Source: Chitinophagaceae bacterium (GTDB lineage: Bacteria; Bacteroidota; Bacteroidia; Chitinophagales; Chitinophagaceae). Taken from it: a stretch of DNA of 64,000 nt. This document shows, in pieces, positions 16,614 to 24,457 of the stretch (positions are counted from its first letter, which is position 1; each line of letters opens with the position of its first letter). The translations under genes and the position numbers were made by a program. The notes beneath the pieces are model-generated. The model had not been told where the DNA came from and made no database searches. It saw nothing but the letters and a program-made list of their open reading frames with translations. The stretch is taken from NCBI GenBank assembly GCA_016786885.1, contig JAEUVO010000033.1:1-64000 (forward strand), written 5' to 3'.

Positions 16614-17831
16614 ATGTCAGAAGAACTTTCCCACGAACAACTGGTAGCATTTGCCGATCAATTTGGTACGCCGCTTTATGTGTATCATGCAGAAAGGATA
16701 AAAGAGCAGTATAACAAATTGCTGACCTCTTTTGCAGGTGCCGATGTTCGTTTTTTTTATGCTGCGAAAGCACTTACCAACATCAATATTCTCCGTTATA
16801 TAAAAAATACAGGTTGTAATATTGATTGCAGTTCTATTAATGAAGCAAAGCTTGCAGTAGTAGCGGGATTTGAACCGGAGAATATCCTTTACACCTCAAA
16901 CAATATTGCTTTTGAAGAAATTGAAGAGGCACAGAGGATGGGTATTCATATCAATATTGATAGTATCTCAAACCTCCGGAAGTTTGGTTTGAAATTCGGA
17001 CACAATTACCCGGTAGGTATCCGACTGCGGCCTAATATTATGGCAGGTGGAAATCTTAAGATATCGACAGGTCATGCTGATAGCAAATTTGGTGTGCCGC
17101 TGGAAGATATTGAAGAAGTGTTACAGGTGGTAAAGGAAACGGGTCTTTTCATCCGCACATTGCATATACATACAGGTAGTGAGATACAGGATGTGGAAGT
17201 ATTTGCTAAAGGGATAGAAGTGTTGTTTGATGTGGTAAAGTATTTTCCTGAATTGGAGGTCATTGATCTGGGAGGTGGGTTTAAAGTGCCTTATAAACCG
17301 GGAGATGAAGGAACCGATATTGAGTTATTAGGAAAAAAAGTAAAAGAAGAATTTGAGTGGTTTGAAAAAAAATACAATCGTCATCTCCAGGTTTGGTTTG
17401 AGCCAGGAAAGTATATAGTGAGTGAAGCAGGATATTTTATCTCGAAAGTAAATGTGTTAAAGCCTGCCGGTGAAGCGATTTTTGCAGGAGTAGACACTGG
17501 CCTGAATCATCTAATCCGCCCCATGTTTTATGGTGCTTATCATGAAATTGAAAACATTACCAATCCCACTGGAGAAAAAAAACTATATAATGTAGTGGGA
17601 AACATTTGTGAAACAGACACTTTTGCAGAAGATCGTTTATTACCTGAAGTAAGGGAGGGTGATTATCTTGTTTTCAGAAATGCTGGCGCATATTGTTTTG
17701 AAATGTCATCTCATTATAATTCACGGTTCAAACCTGCAGAGATAATGGTAAAAGAGAACAATGCTTATCTGATTCGCAAGAGAGATGAGCTAAAGGATCT
17801 TTTAAGCGGGCAGGCTGAGATCAATTCCTGA
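16614..17831 (+). CDS. lysA: Diaminopimelate decarboxylase
   Basis: PLP enzyme for the last step of lysine synthesis, meso-diaminopimelate to L-lysine plus CO2. The alanine-racemase-like barrel carries the PLP lysine in VRFFYAAKALTN, the HADSKFGVP-type strand (GHADSKFG), LHIHTGSEIQ, the glycine loop VIDLGGGFKVPY and EPGKYIVSEAG; the C-terminal barrel contains the substrate/PLP site CETDTFAEDR and the late YCFEMSSHYNSR. Start set at 16614 (MSEELSHEQL), giving 405 residues; the longer frame from 16563 would begin within the scpB terminator hairpin. The gene converges with the DUF6263-like gene, with only 7 bases between stops. Confidence 0.95.
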   Translation: MSEELSHEQLVAFADQFGTPLYVYHAERIKEQYNKLLTSFAGADVRFFYAAKALTNINILRYIKNTGCNIDCSSINEAKLAVVAGFEPENILYTSNNIAFEEIEEAQRMGIHINIDSISNLRKFGLKFGHNYPVGIRLRPNIMAGGNLKISTGHADSKFGVPLEDIEEVLQVVKETGLFIRTLHIHTGSEIQDVEVFAKGIEVLFDVVKYFPELEVIDLGGGFKVPYKPGDEGTDIELLGKKVKEEFEWFEKKYNRHLQVWFEPGKYIVSEAGYFISKVNVLKPAGEAIFAGVDTGLNHLIRPMFYGAYHEIENITNPTGEKKLYNVVGNICETDTFAEDRLLPEVREGDYLVFRNAGAYCFEMSSHYNSRFKPAEIMVKENNAYLIRKRDELKDLLSGQAEINS

Positions 17832-17838
17832 TCAATTA

Positions 17839-18720
17839 TTACTGTACTGCCCTTACAATTACAGTAGTTATTGTTTTGGATATAACAGGAAGTGTTCCGA
17901 AAGGCGTTTCTGTATTGCCATTAGAATCAGTGGTGATCGTTTTCTCCCTGATTATACCAGTCACTTTGTCAAGAGTGATCTTTCCGGTTGATTTATTTTG
18001 CATGGTGGTAGTTGTCTCGTTGCCCATCATTTCTGCTTTCATTATAGTAGTGGAACCACCTGTAAAATCAACTGCAATAGTTGTGTCAGTAATAGCTGTA
18101 ATTACATAGGTTATATCAAATTTTTCAGTTACTGTTTCACCTGACTCTGTCCATGAATCACCCACTCCCACACCGCCTTCTTTCTCAGGAATTACTCTGA
18201 ATACACTGCCTTTACCTTTTTTAGGAGGTTGCACAATCTCAACTACATCTTTCATCATGCTTGTAATGATTGCCATACGGCTATCATTAAGTGAAGAGGC
18301 AAAACTGTCAGGCATGGTCATTAATACTTTTCCATAAGGATCAATAATCATATCATATTTTTTCTCCAGCATTTCCTTAACCGGTTTTCCAAATTGTCCA
18401 TTCATGTCTTTAGGTATATCGGAATCGAAAGATAGTTTCTGGCCCATCCCGTCAAATAGAAAAGTTATCCTTTTTACTGTATGATTAAGAGTATGGTTAT
18501 CATCTGTGGTGTTTGTTACTCTATAGGCATGGGTTCCGGTGGCGTCTACATTAAAATCAATGGCCTGGCCCATTGCCTGCTGGGCAATGGTGGTCTTTGT
18601 TTGTAAGATGATCTCGAAGATTTGTCCCTGTTGAAATTTCAACCGCCCATCTGATCGCTGTGCTAAAATAATGCCCGGGGCAAGCAGCAAAAAGCAATTA
18701 AACGTAATTTGTTTAAACAT
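17839..18720 (-). CDS. Secreted DUF6263-like protein
   Basis: 293 residues; MFKQITFNCFLLLAPGIILAQ is a signal peptide with an A-Q site. The mature chain begins RSDGRLKFQQGQIFEIIL and continues with features I associate with DUF6263: a methionine/glutamine-rich early strand (TTIAQQAMGQAIDFNVDATG), a central MIDPYGKVLMTMPD, and a late beta sheet built of Thr/Val alternation (GNETTTTMQNKSTGKITLDK, then GIIREKTITTDSNGN). Function unknown; probably periplasmic or surface. The frame extends 25 codons upstream to 18795, but that segment would place a second hydrophobic stretch in front of the signal peptide. The family name is from memory of the pattern; the secreted nature is seen directly. Confidence 0.75.
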   Translation of the reverse strand: MFKQITFNCFLLLAPGIILAQRSDGRLKFQQGQIFEIILQTKTTIAQQAMGQAIDFNVDATGTHAYRVTNTTDDNHTLNHTVKRITFLFDGMGQKLSFDSDIPKDMNGQFGKPVKEMLEKKYDMIIDPYGKVLMTMPDSFASSLNDSRMAIITSMMKDVVEIVQPPKKGKGSVFRVIPEKEGGVGVGDSWTESGETVTEKFDITYVITAITDTTIAVDFTGGSTTIMKAEMMGNETTTTMQNKSTGKITLDKVTGIIREKTITTDSNGNTETPFGTLPVISKTITTVIVRAVQ

Positions 18721-18897
18721 ATATAGAAATGAAAAGAGTAAAAAGAAATAAGTTATTTCAGTAAAGTTGACGAATCTATGCCATAATCGTTGCAATCCGG
18801 TGGAAAAATAATTGTTATTACATGTTACCTTCCCGGCTGATATTTCATCTTAACTTGCTACTTTTAAAATAACATTTAAACCTTAAAACTGTTTTTT

Positions 18898-20487
18898 ATG
18901 CCTATAAGAATGACTGATGATCCGGTAGATCCTAATCAACGGGATGATGATGGGGGAGGCGGTGGCAACCGTCCCAATTTTCCGGGTGGTGGAGGTGGAG
19001 GATTAATGTCCCTCTTGCCTTTGTTGATGGGATTGTTTAAAGGGAAGGGAATTATTCTGTTATTAGTACTTGCTGTTGGGGCCTACTTTTTACTCGGAAA
19101 AGGCGGGGGTGGTTGTAATGTGGCACAGGTGGCACAACAGTTATTTTCAAAAAGCGGTTATAATTTTGATCCTGCTGAGTTTAATAAAGCTTCAGTATAT
19201 GAAGGCCTCGAAGATGACCCCAATAAAAATCCATTACCTGAAGCAGTTTCTTTACTTCGGTTCGCTCCCAGTAGGTCTAACCAGGGGGAACAGGGCAGTT
19301 GCGTGGCATGGAGTTGTGCTTACGGGGCACAAACTATTTTAACTGCTGCCGCAACAGGTGCTGATCCAAATACAATTCGTTTTAGCCCTTCTTATTTGTA
19401 TAATCAGATCAAGCTAGAGGGTTGCCAGGGTTCTTATTTGCAGCGGGCCATGGAAGCCATGCAGAAAAATGGTGGTGTACCCCTTAGCCAATACCCTTAT
19501 ACTGACCAGGATTGTGAGAGGGTGCCAACCTCTGCTGATGTACAGGCAGGAAGACAAAATGTTATTCACGGATTTACCCGTATCACCAACGGAGATAACA
19601 TTAACGAGATAAGTGTAAGGGGCATAAAAGAACATCTGGCCAAGGATGCTCCTGTTGCCATTGGTATGATGGTGGGACAAAGCTTTATGCAAAATATGAT
19701 GGGACAGGAGCTGTGGGAGCCCAGTGGTATGGATGCATCACAAATGGGAATGGGCGGACATGCCATGACAGTGATCGGATACGATGACAGGAAATTTGGT
19801 GGAGCATTCCAGATCATGAACAGTTGGGGCCCCGAGTGGGGAAATAATGGGGTAGCATGGGTAAGGTATGGTGATTTCAAAAACTATGTAAGAGAAGCAT
19901 ATGGTATTGACCCGTTACCTAAAAGAAGTAATGTGGCAAATATCCCGTTAGAATGTAATATCGGGCTTGTAAAGAATGATGATAAGCAAAACATTGCCTT
20001 GCGGACAGCTGGTAACAATTTATTTGAAACTGTAACACCCATCAAAGTAGGTACCCGTTTTAAAATGTCAATAGAAAATGCAACAGAATGCTACATCTAT
20101 GTTTTCGGGCAAGAAGTGGATGGCAGTAGTTTTGTTTTATTTCCCTACCTGAAGCCTGGCGAAACAGTCTCCAAACATTCACCTTATTGTGGTATTACCG
20201 GTTATCGTTTGTTTCCAAAAGCACAATCGCTGGAAGCAGATAGCATTGGTACCAAAGACTATATTGCAATTGTTGTAAGTAAGGATGAGCTCGATTATAA
20301 TCGCCTTAACCAGGCTATCAGCCAGAGTCGTCAATCCACTTATGCAGGCAAGGTAAATGAAGCATTACAAAGCATACTGATTCGTTCTGCCAGGTTTAAC
20401 AATACCGTTGATGGAAGGATCTACTTTAAAGTAGATGCCAATGATAATAAAGCCGTGGCTACTATTGTTGCTTTTGATAAACAATAA
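18898..20487 (+). CDS. Membrane-anchored papain-family (C1) cysteine peptidase with DUF4384-like tail
   Basis: 529 residues. The N-terminus is Asp/Gly-rich (DDDGGGGGNRPNFPGGGGGG, residues 17-36), followed by one hydrophobic segment (about 51-67, IILLLVLAVGAYFLLG) that should anchor it. The peptidase domain (about 110-330) has the papain layout: oxyanion Gln129, nucleophile Cys135 in NQGEQGSCVAWS, His288 in GGHAMTVIGYDD and Asn308 in MNSWGPEWGNNG. No long propeptide is evident between anchor and catalytic domain. The last 170 residues resemble DUF4384 (FKMSIENATECYIYVFGQE, FPYLKPGETVS, KDYIAIVVSKDELDY). Four bases separate it from the DUF4442 gene, which itself overlaps the beta-CASP gene, so the three form an operon. 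Target proteins unknown. Confidence 0.9.
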   Translation: MPIRMTDDPVDPNQRDDDGGGGGNRPNFPGGGGGGLMSLLPLLMGLFKGKGIILLLVLAVGAYFLLGKGGGGCNVAQVAQQLFSKSGYNFDPAEFNKASVYEGLEDDPNKNPLPEAVSLLRFAPSRSNQGEQGSCVAWSCAYGAQTILTAAATGADPNTIRFSPSYLYNQIKLEGCQGSYLQRAMEAMQKNGGVPLSQYPYTDQDCERVPTSADVQAGRQNVIHGFTRITNGDNINEISVRGIKEHLAKDAPVAIGMMVGQSFMQNMMGQELWEPSGMDASQMGMGGHAMTVIGYDDRKFGGAFQIMNSWGPEWGNNGVAWVRYGDFKNYVREAYGIDPLPKRSNVANIPLECNIGLVKNDDKQNIALRTAGNNLFETVTPIKVGTRFKMSIENATECYIYVFGQEVDGSSFVLFPYLKPGETVSKHSPYCGITGYRLFPKAQSLEADSIGTKDYIAIVVSKDELDYNRLNQAISQSRQSTYAGKVNEALQSILIRSARFNNTVDGRIYFKVDANDNKAVATIVAFDKQ

Positions 20488-20491
20488 TGCG

Positions 20492-20986
20492 ATGGCAATA
20501 AATACTTATACAGCTGAATTTATTAAAATAATGAAACATCCTGTTAAGTTCAGGATGTTTCTGTTTTCAAAACTACCGGCCGCATATTTTGCGGGAGTAA
20601 GAGTAAGGGATGCAGATGAAACAAAATGTGTAGTGACAGTTCCATATAAATGGCTGTCGCAAAACCCGTTTCGCTCTACTTACTTCGCCTGTCTCAGCAT
20701 GGCGGCTGAAATGAGTACAGGAGTATTGGCAATGGCGCACCTTTATAAGATCAACCCGCCTGTTTCTATGCTGGTGGTAAAAGTGGAGTCTGAATATTTT
20801 AAAAAAGCAGCAGACAGATCATCTTTCATTTGTGAAGACGGAGCACTATTCAGGAAAGCAATAGAAGAAACGATTGCTACCGGTGAGGCAAGGTCAGTCA
20901 GGGCAAGATCGGTAGGAACTAATAAAGCCGGTGATGTAGTAGCAGAATTTTATATTACATGGTCATTTAAAGTAAAATCAAAATAA
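20492..20986 (+). CDS. DUF4442 hotdog-fold protein (thioesterase-like)
   Basis: 164 residues resembling the DUF4442/YiiD C-terminal hotdog family, small acyl-thioesterase-like proteins. Visible: MKHPVKFRMFLFSKLPAAYF, the strand AGVRVRDADETKCVVTVPYKW, the QNPFRSTYFACLSMAAEMSTG helix (the usual active-site helix of hotdog folds), the paired strand SMLVVKVESEYFKKA, and a C-terminal strand VVAEFYITWSFKVKSK. Substrate unknown. The frame is open from 20435 but that would overlap the protease gene by 53 bases; the ATG at 20492 fits the family start. Its stop codon overlaps the next ATG by one base. Confidence 0.86.
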   Translation: MAINTYTAEFIKIMKHPVKFRMFLFSKLPAAYFAGVRVRDADETKCVVTVPYKWLSQNPFRSTYFACLSMAAEMSTGVLAMAHLYKINPPVSMLVVKVESEYFKKAADRSSFICEDGALFRKAIEETIATGEARSVRARSVGTNKAGDVVAEFYITWSFKVKSK

Positions 20987-22389
20987 TGAAAATTGCATTT
21001 CACGGAGCCGCCAGAACGGTGACTGGTTCGAAACACCTGTTGACATTAAGGAGTGGTAAGAAAATATTGCTGGATTGCGGTATGTTCCAGGGATTGGGAA
21101 AAGAGACCGATATCCTGAATCGCAGTTTTGGTTTTGATCCCCGTGAAGTAGATATGATGATCCTTTCCCATGCACATATCGATCATAGTGGTCTTATACC
21201 GAGACTGGTGAAAGAAGGATTTGCCGGCAAAATATTTTGTACACATGGTACAAGAGAACTCGTCACAGTTTTATTAGAAGACTCTGCAGAGATACAGGAA
21301 GATGATGTAAAATATATTAATAAGAGAAGGGCTGCTTCCGGACAGCCTTATTTGAGACCATTGTATACCGTGGAAGATGCGCAAAATGCCACTAAGTATT
21401 TTGAGGAAGCTGATTATGGCCAGTGGTTTGATGTGATGGATGGAGTACAGGCTATGTTCACAGATGCGGGACATATCATTGGCAGTACCTGTGTGCATAT
21501 AAAAGTAGTAGAGGATAAGAAAGAAACGAGAATCACTTTTAGCGGAGACATAGGTCGTTACCGTGATGCTATCCTCAAATCACCCGAAACTTTTCCTCAG
21601 GCGGACTATATCATTATGGAATCCACCTATGGGAACAGCCTGCATGATACTCATGTAACCACACCGGATATGTTGCTGCGTTGGATTGAGAAAGCCTGCC
21701 TGCAAAAGAAGGGAAAGCTCATTATGCCGGCATTTAGTGTGGGCCGCACCCAGGAGATCCTGTATTCGTTAAACCAGCTTGAAATTGAAAATCGCCTGCC
21801 TGAACTTGATTATTATGTTGACAGCCCGCTTAGTATTGAAGCAACAGAGATTATAAAAAATTATCCCAACTATTTTAACAAAACTATTCAGCGGATCATG
21901 CAGAATGATAAAGATCCGTTCTCCTTTAAAGGGCTGCGATATGTAAAGACGGTGGAGCAGTCAAAACTGCTGAATTTTCAAAACGGTCCGATGGTTATTA
22001 TTTCTGCCAGCGGGATGGCCGATGCCGGAAGAGTGAAACATCATATCAGTAACAATATTGAAAATAGCCACAATACTATCCTTCTTACTGGTTATTGTGA
22101 GCCCCGTTCTTTAGGAGGCAGGTTGCTGTCAGGAGATAAGGATGTAAGTATTTTTGGAGTGATGCATGAGGTACATGCAGAAGTTGGCTCTATCCGCAGC
22201 ATGAGTGCTCATGGAGATTATGAAGATATGAGCCAATGGCTGGCATGCCAGGATCCCCGGCAGGTTAAAAAAATATTTCTAGTACATGGAGAGTATGATG
22301 TGCAACAGGATTTCGCCAAAAGGCTTATTAAGAAGGGTTTTACCGATGTAGATATACCCGCACCACATTTTGAAGTGGGGCTGGGTTGA
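20986..22389 (+). CDS. Metallo-beta-lactamase/beta-CASP hydrolase (RNase-like)
   Basis: 467 residues of the archaeal/bacterial CPSF-like branch of MBL-fold nucleases. It opens with FHGAARTVTGSKHLL and LLDCGMFQG, has the zinc motif SHAHIDHSGLIPRL, the third ligand region FTDAGHIIGSTCVHI and SGDIGRY, ESTYGNSLHD, the beta-CASP insert starting PAFSVGRTQEILY, motif-B/C marks IISASGMADAGRVKHHI, and the closing RMMBL domain with SMSAHGDYEDM and FLVHGEYD. Family members are endo/exoribonucleases, so RNA is the likely substrate. The ATG overlaps the stop of the DUF4442 gene (A of TAA), implying translational coupling. A 100-base gap and an independent gene follow. Confidence 0.93.
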   Translation: MKIAFHGAARTVTGSKHLLTLRSGKKILLDCGMFQGLGKETDILNRSFGFDPREVDMMILSHAHIDHSGLIPRLVKEGFAGKIFCTHGTRELVTVLLEDSAEIQEDDVKYINKRRAASGQPYLRPLYTVEDAQNATKYFEEADYGQWFDVMDGVQAMFTDAGHIIGSTCVHIKVVEDKKETRITFSGDIGRYRDAILKSPETFPQADYIIMESTYGNSLHDTHVTTPDMLLRWIEKACLQKKGKLIMPAFSVGRTQEILYSLNQLEIENRLPELDYYVDSPLSIEATEIIKNYPNYFNKTIQRIMQNDKDPFSFKGLRYVKTVEQSKLLNFQNGPMVIISASGMADAGRVKHHISNNIENSHNTILLTGYCEPRSLGGRLLSGDKDVSIFGVMHEVHAEVGSIRSMSAHGDYEDMSQWLACQDPRQVKKIFLVHGEYDVQQDFAKRLIKKGFTDVDIPAPHFEVGLG

Positions 22390-22489
22390 TGAACGCAGGT
22401 ATACTTTCACAACTCTTTAATAAACCACTGCATCATTTTTCCGTTTATTATTTGTCGACTGAGTTTTTATTAACATTAAACGGAAAGCT

Positions 22490-23077
22490 ATGAAGACAAT
22501 AAGTAAGCTATGTGGATTGTATGGGTTTTTGATATTTCTTCTCGCAAGTTGTGGTACAACCGCACATATTGAAAAAGATGATAAAGCTGATTTCAGCCGG
22601 TATAAAACCTTTGCCTGGATAGATAAAGATGGGGAGGGAGAGAGTGATAAGAATAAAAAGAATGATCTTACCGAACAGCGAATCCGGGGTGCTGTCAATG
22701 CGGAGTTAGAGAAATCGGGTTGGAGAGAAGTAAAAAACAGGCCAGATGTTCTGTTGAGCTATGATGTACTGGTGGAAGGGGCAACAAAAGAAAAGAATAC
22801 TCCTGTATATTCAAGACCCTTCTCAAGAGTAATATATAATCCATACACCCGCCGCTATACTACCATTTACTACCCTTCACAATTTGTAGGCTATGAGAGA
22901 GATGAACGGGCTGTTAAGGAAGGCACAATTACTATTTCAATGATCGATACTAAGACGGATAAAACAGTCTGGCAGGGATGGACAACAGATGAAGTAAATA
23001 GCAGAAATCTTACTTCAAAAGAAATTCAATATGCCGTAAGATCGATCTTTAGAAAATTTGATGTTGCGAAAAACTAA
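22490..23077 (+). CDS. DUF4136 family lipoprotein
   Basis: 195 residues. The type II signal peptide GFLIFLLASC gives lipid attachment at the cysteine of LLASC. The mature part matches DUF4136: DKADFSRYKTFAWID near the start (the family's 'F..YKTYAW' hallmark), RIRGAVNAELEKSGWREV with RPDVLLSYDVLVEG, YTRRYTTIYYPSQFVGY, EGTITISMIDTKTDKTVWQGW and the ending AVRSIFRKFDVAKN. Function unknown; such proteins are outer-membrane or periplasmic. The gene stands alone, 100 bases after the beta-CASP gene and before a bidirectional terminator. Confidence 0.9.
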   Translation: MKTISKLCGLYGFLIFLLASCGTTAHIEKDDKADFSRYKTFAWIDKDGEGESDKNKKNDLTEQRIRGAVNAELEKSGWREVKNRPDVLLSYDVLVEGATKEKNTPVYSRPFSRVIYNPYTRRYTTIYYPSQFVGYERDERAVKEGTITISMIDTKTDKTVWQGWTTDEVNSRNLTSKEIQYAVRSIFRKFDVAKN

Positions 23078-23103
23078 TTTAAAGGACGGTTCGATACTGA
23101 TAT

Positions 23104-23130
23104 AAAAAACCCCTGAAAAGGGGTTTTTTA
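23104..23130. terminator. Bidirectional terminator between the DUF4136 gene and tRNA-Met
   Basis: AAAAAACCCCT (23104-23114) and AGGGGTTTTTT (23119-23129) form a perfect 11-bp stem with a GAAA tetraloop. The A-run on one side and the T-run on the other let it stop both the rightward gene and the leftward tRNA transcript. Confidence 0.88.
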
Positions 23131-23131
23131 G

Positions 23132-23205
23132 TACCGGAGAGCAGACTTGAACTGCCGACCTTCGGGTTATGAATCCGATGCTCTAACCAGCTGAGCTACC
23201 CCGGC
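23132..23205 (-). tRNA. tRNA-Met (anticodon CAT)
   Basis: On the minus strand the 74-nt cloverleaf begins GCCGGGGTAGCTCAGCTGG and has a D arm with GCTCAGCTGGTTAGAGC, anticodon loop TTCATAA (CAT) on a CGG.../CCG stem, T arm with the GTTCAAGTC loop, and an acceptor end pairing GCCGGGG with CTCCGGT (two G-T wobbles), discriminator A. The following bases are CT, so the CCA end is not encoded. The acceptor start pairs position 1 with 72, as in elongator rather than initiator tRNA. Confidence 0.93.
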
Positions 23206-23278
23206 GAATGGGCGGCAAAAATAGCCATTTCAGGCTAAAGATTGAAATGAAATTTGCCCTTAATTTTATGGTATTACC

Positions 23279-23863
23279 ATGATTAAATTACGTCTTGCAA
23301 AACCCGCTGATTCAGAAGGCATACTTGCTATCTATGCACCTTATATTGAGAAAACCTCTTTTACTTTCGAAACAGATGTACCATCCGCAGAAGCATTTGC
23401 TGACAGGATCGACTCATACATGGAAAGCTGGCCCTGGTTGGTGTGTGAAATAGATGGAACAATAGCGGGGTATGCCTATGCTGCCCGCTACCGGGAAAGA
23501 GTGGCATATCAATGGTCGGTGGAATCCTCGGTATATATACATGATGATTATCAGCGAAAGGGCATAGCAAAAATATTATACTCTGCTTTGTTTAAGATTT
23601 TAACAAAGCAGGGATTCCGTAATGTGTATGCAGTTATAAACCTGCCAAATGAAAAAAGTGTGGCTTTTCATGAAAATCTTGGTTTCAGATTTTTTGCCAT
23701 GTACGAACAAGTGGGATATAAATTAGGTCAATGGAAAAATGTTGGCTGGTGGAGATTAATAATAAATGAATTCGATGAGGAACCTGCAGCTCCTGTATTA
23801 TTTTCTATGATGGATAAAGAATTTTTGCCTGCATTGTTCGAAGAGCAAACAAAACAAGTATAA
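23279..23863 (+). CDS. GNAT N-acetyltransferase, phosphinothricin acetyltransferase-like
   Basis: 194 residues of the GNAT fold close to the Pat/Bar/YncA branch, which transfers acetyl from acetyl-CoA to amino groups of small amino acid analogues such as methionine sulfoximine or phosphinothricin. Marks: IRLAKPADSEGILAIYAPYI-type start (IKLRLAKPADSEGILAIY), a glycine-free beta strand VCEIDGTIAGYAYA, the motif A pair YIHDDYQRKGIAKILYSAL (acetyl-CoA pyrophosphate loop Q-R-K-G-I-A), and motif B AVINLPNEKSVAFHENLGFR. The C-terminal KNVGWWRLII ending is typical. The physiological substrate is unknown. It converges with a second GNAT gene, with 2 bases between stop codons. Confidence 0.9.
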   Translation: MIKLRLAKPADSEGILAIYAPYIEKTSFTFETDVPSAEAFADRIDSYMESWPWLVCEIDGTIAGYAYAARYRERVAYQWSVESSVYIHDDYQRKGIAKILYSALFKILTKQGFRNVYAVINLPNEKSVAFHENLGFRFFAMYEQVGYKLGQWKNVGWWRLIINEFDEEPAAPVLFSMMDKEFLPALFEEQTKQV

Positions 23864-23865
23864 CA

Positions 23866-24375
23866 TTAATCAATCTTTATTTCAAATAAACTTAGCGAAA
23901 TACAACTGTAATAATCAGGCAGATCAGTTGTTGTATCCGGAGTAATGATCTCCAAAAAAGTGAAACCACATTTTTTATAGTATTCAATAAGTTTGGGATT
24001 ATCACCCCAGGTGTCCATCCGAATGAATTGTTTGTCCAGCCGGCGACTATGTTCTTTGGCCCAATCAATTATTTTGCTTGTATAATTATTGCCGCGGTGA
24101 TTTGGGTGAGTAACAATGCGGTGAATATATACGGAAGGGTCATTATTTCGAACTCCCCAGATAAAGGGATCATCATAGACTGTTAGAAAAATACAGACTA
24201 TCGTATCATTATCCACTATTTTCCATTGACGACGTTCTTCAATTTCAATTTTGATCATGGCAGGGTCAAAAGATTGCCAATGCCTGTTTGATTTTTCTTT
24301 CTGATATTCTCTTGCTGCATCATACAAACTAAGCATCATGGGTATGTCAGCAATGGTGCAGTTGGTGATTTGCAT
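23866..24375 (-). CDS. GNAT family N-acetyltransferase
   Basis: 169 residues with the GNAT core: opening MQITNCTIADIPMMLSLYDAA, a mid-strand TIVCIFLTVYDDPFIWG, the acetyl-CoA loop IHRIVTHPNHRGNNYTSKII (R-G-N-N in place of the common R-G-x-G) and the C-terminal region LIEYYKKCGFTFLEI. No close subfamily is recognisable, and the substrate is unknown. It is not an obvious paralogue of the convergent acetyltransferase beside it, sharing only the fold. On the minus strand a TAAGTTTA sequence (24380-24387), one mismatch from TAnnTTTG, lies 4 nt before the start. Confidence 0.85.
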   Translation of the reverse strand: MQITNCTIADIPMMLSLYDAAREYQKEKSNRHWQSFDPAMIKIEIEERRQWKIVDNDTIVCIFLTVYDDPFIWGVRNNDPSVYIHRIVTHPNHRGNNYTSKIIDWAKEHSRRLDKQFIRMDTWGDNPKLIEYYKKCGFTFLEIITPDTTTDLPDYYSCISLSLFEIKID

Positions 24376-24404
24376 ACTGTAAACTTACTCAGAATTTTTG
24401 GCCA

Positions 24405-24438
24405 TAATAAAAAAGCCGCCCCCCGAAAGAAGCGGCTT
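24405..24438 (-). terminator. Terminator of the TonB-dependent receptor gene
   Basis: On the minus strand AAGCCGC (24432-24438) pairs with GCGGCTT (24413-24419) around a 12-nt loop, followed by TTTTATTATGG, about 20 bases after the receptor stop codon. Confidence 0.75.
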
Positions 24439-24457
24439 AGTTATAGCTGGCAATCGT

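Noticed and set aside
18721..18795. 25-codon N-terminal extension of the DUF6263-like protein
   Set aside because: It would put a second hydrophobic stretch ahead of a complete signal peptide; the ATG at 18720 is sufficient.
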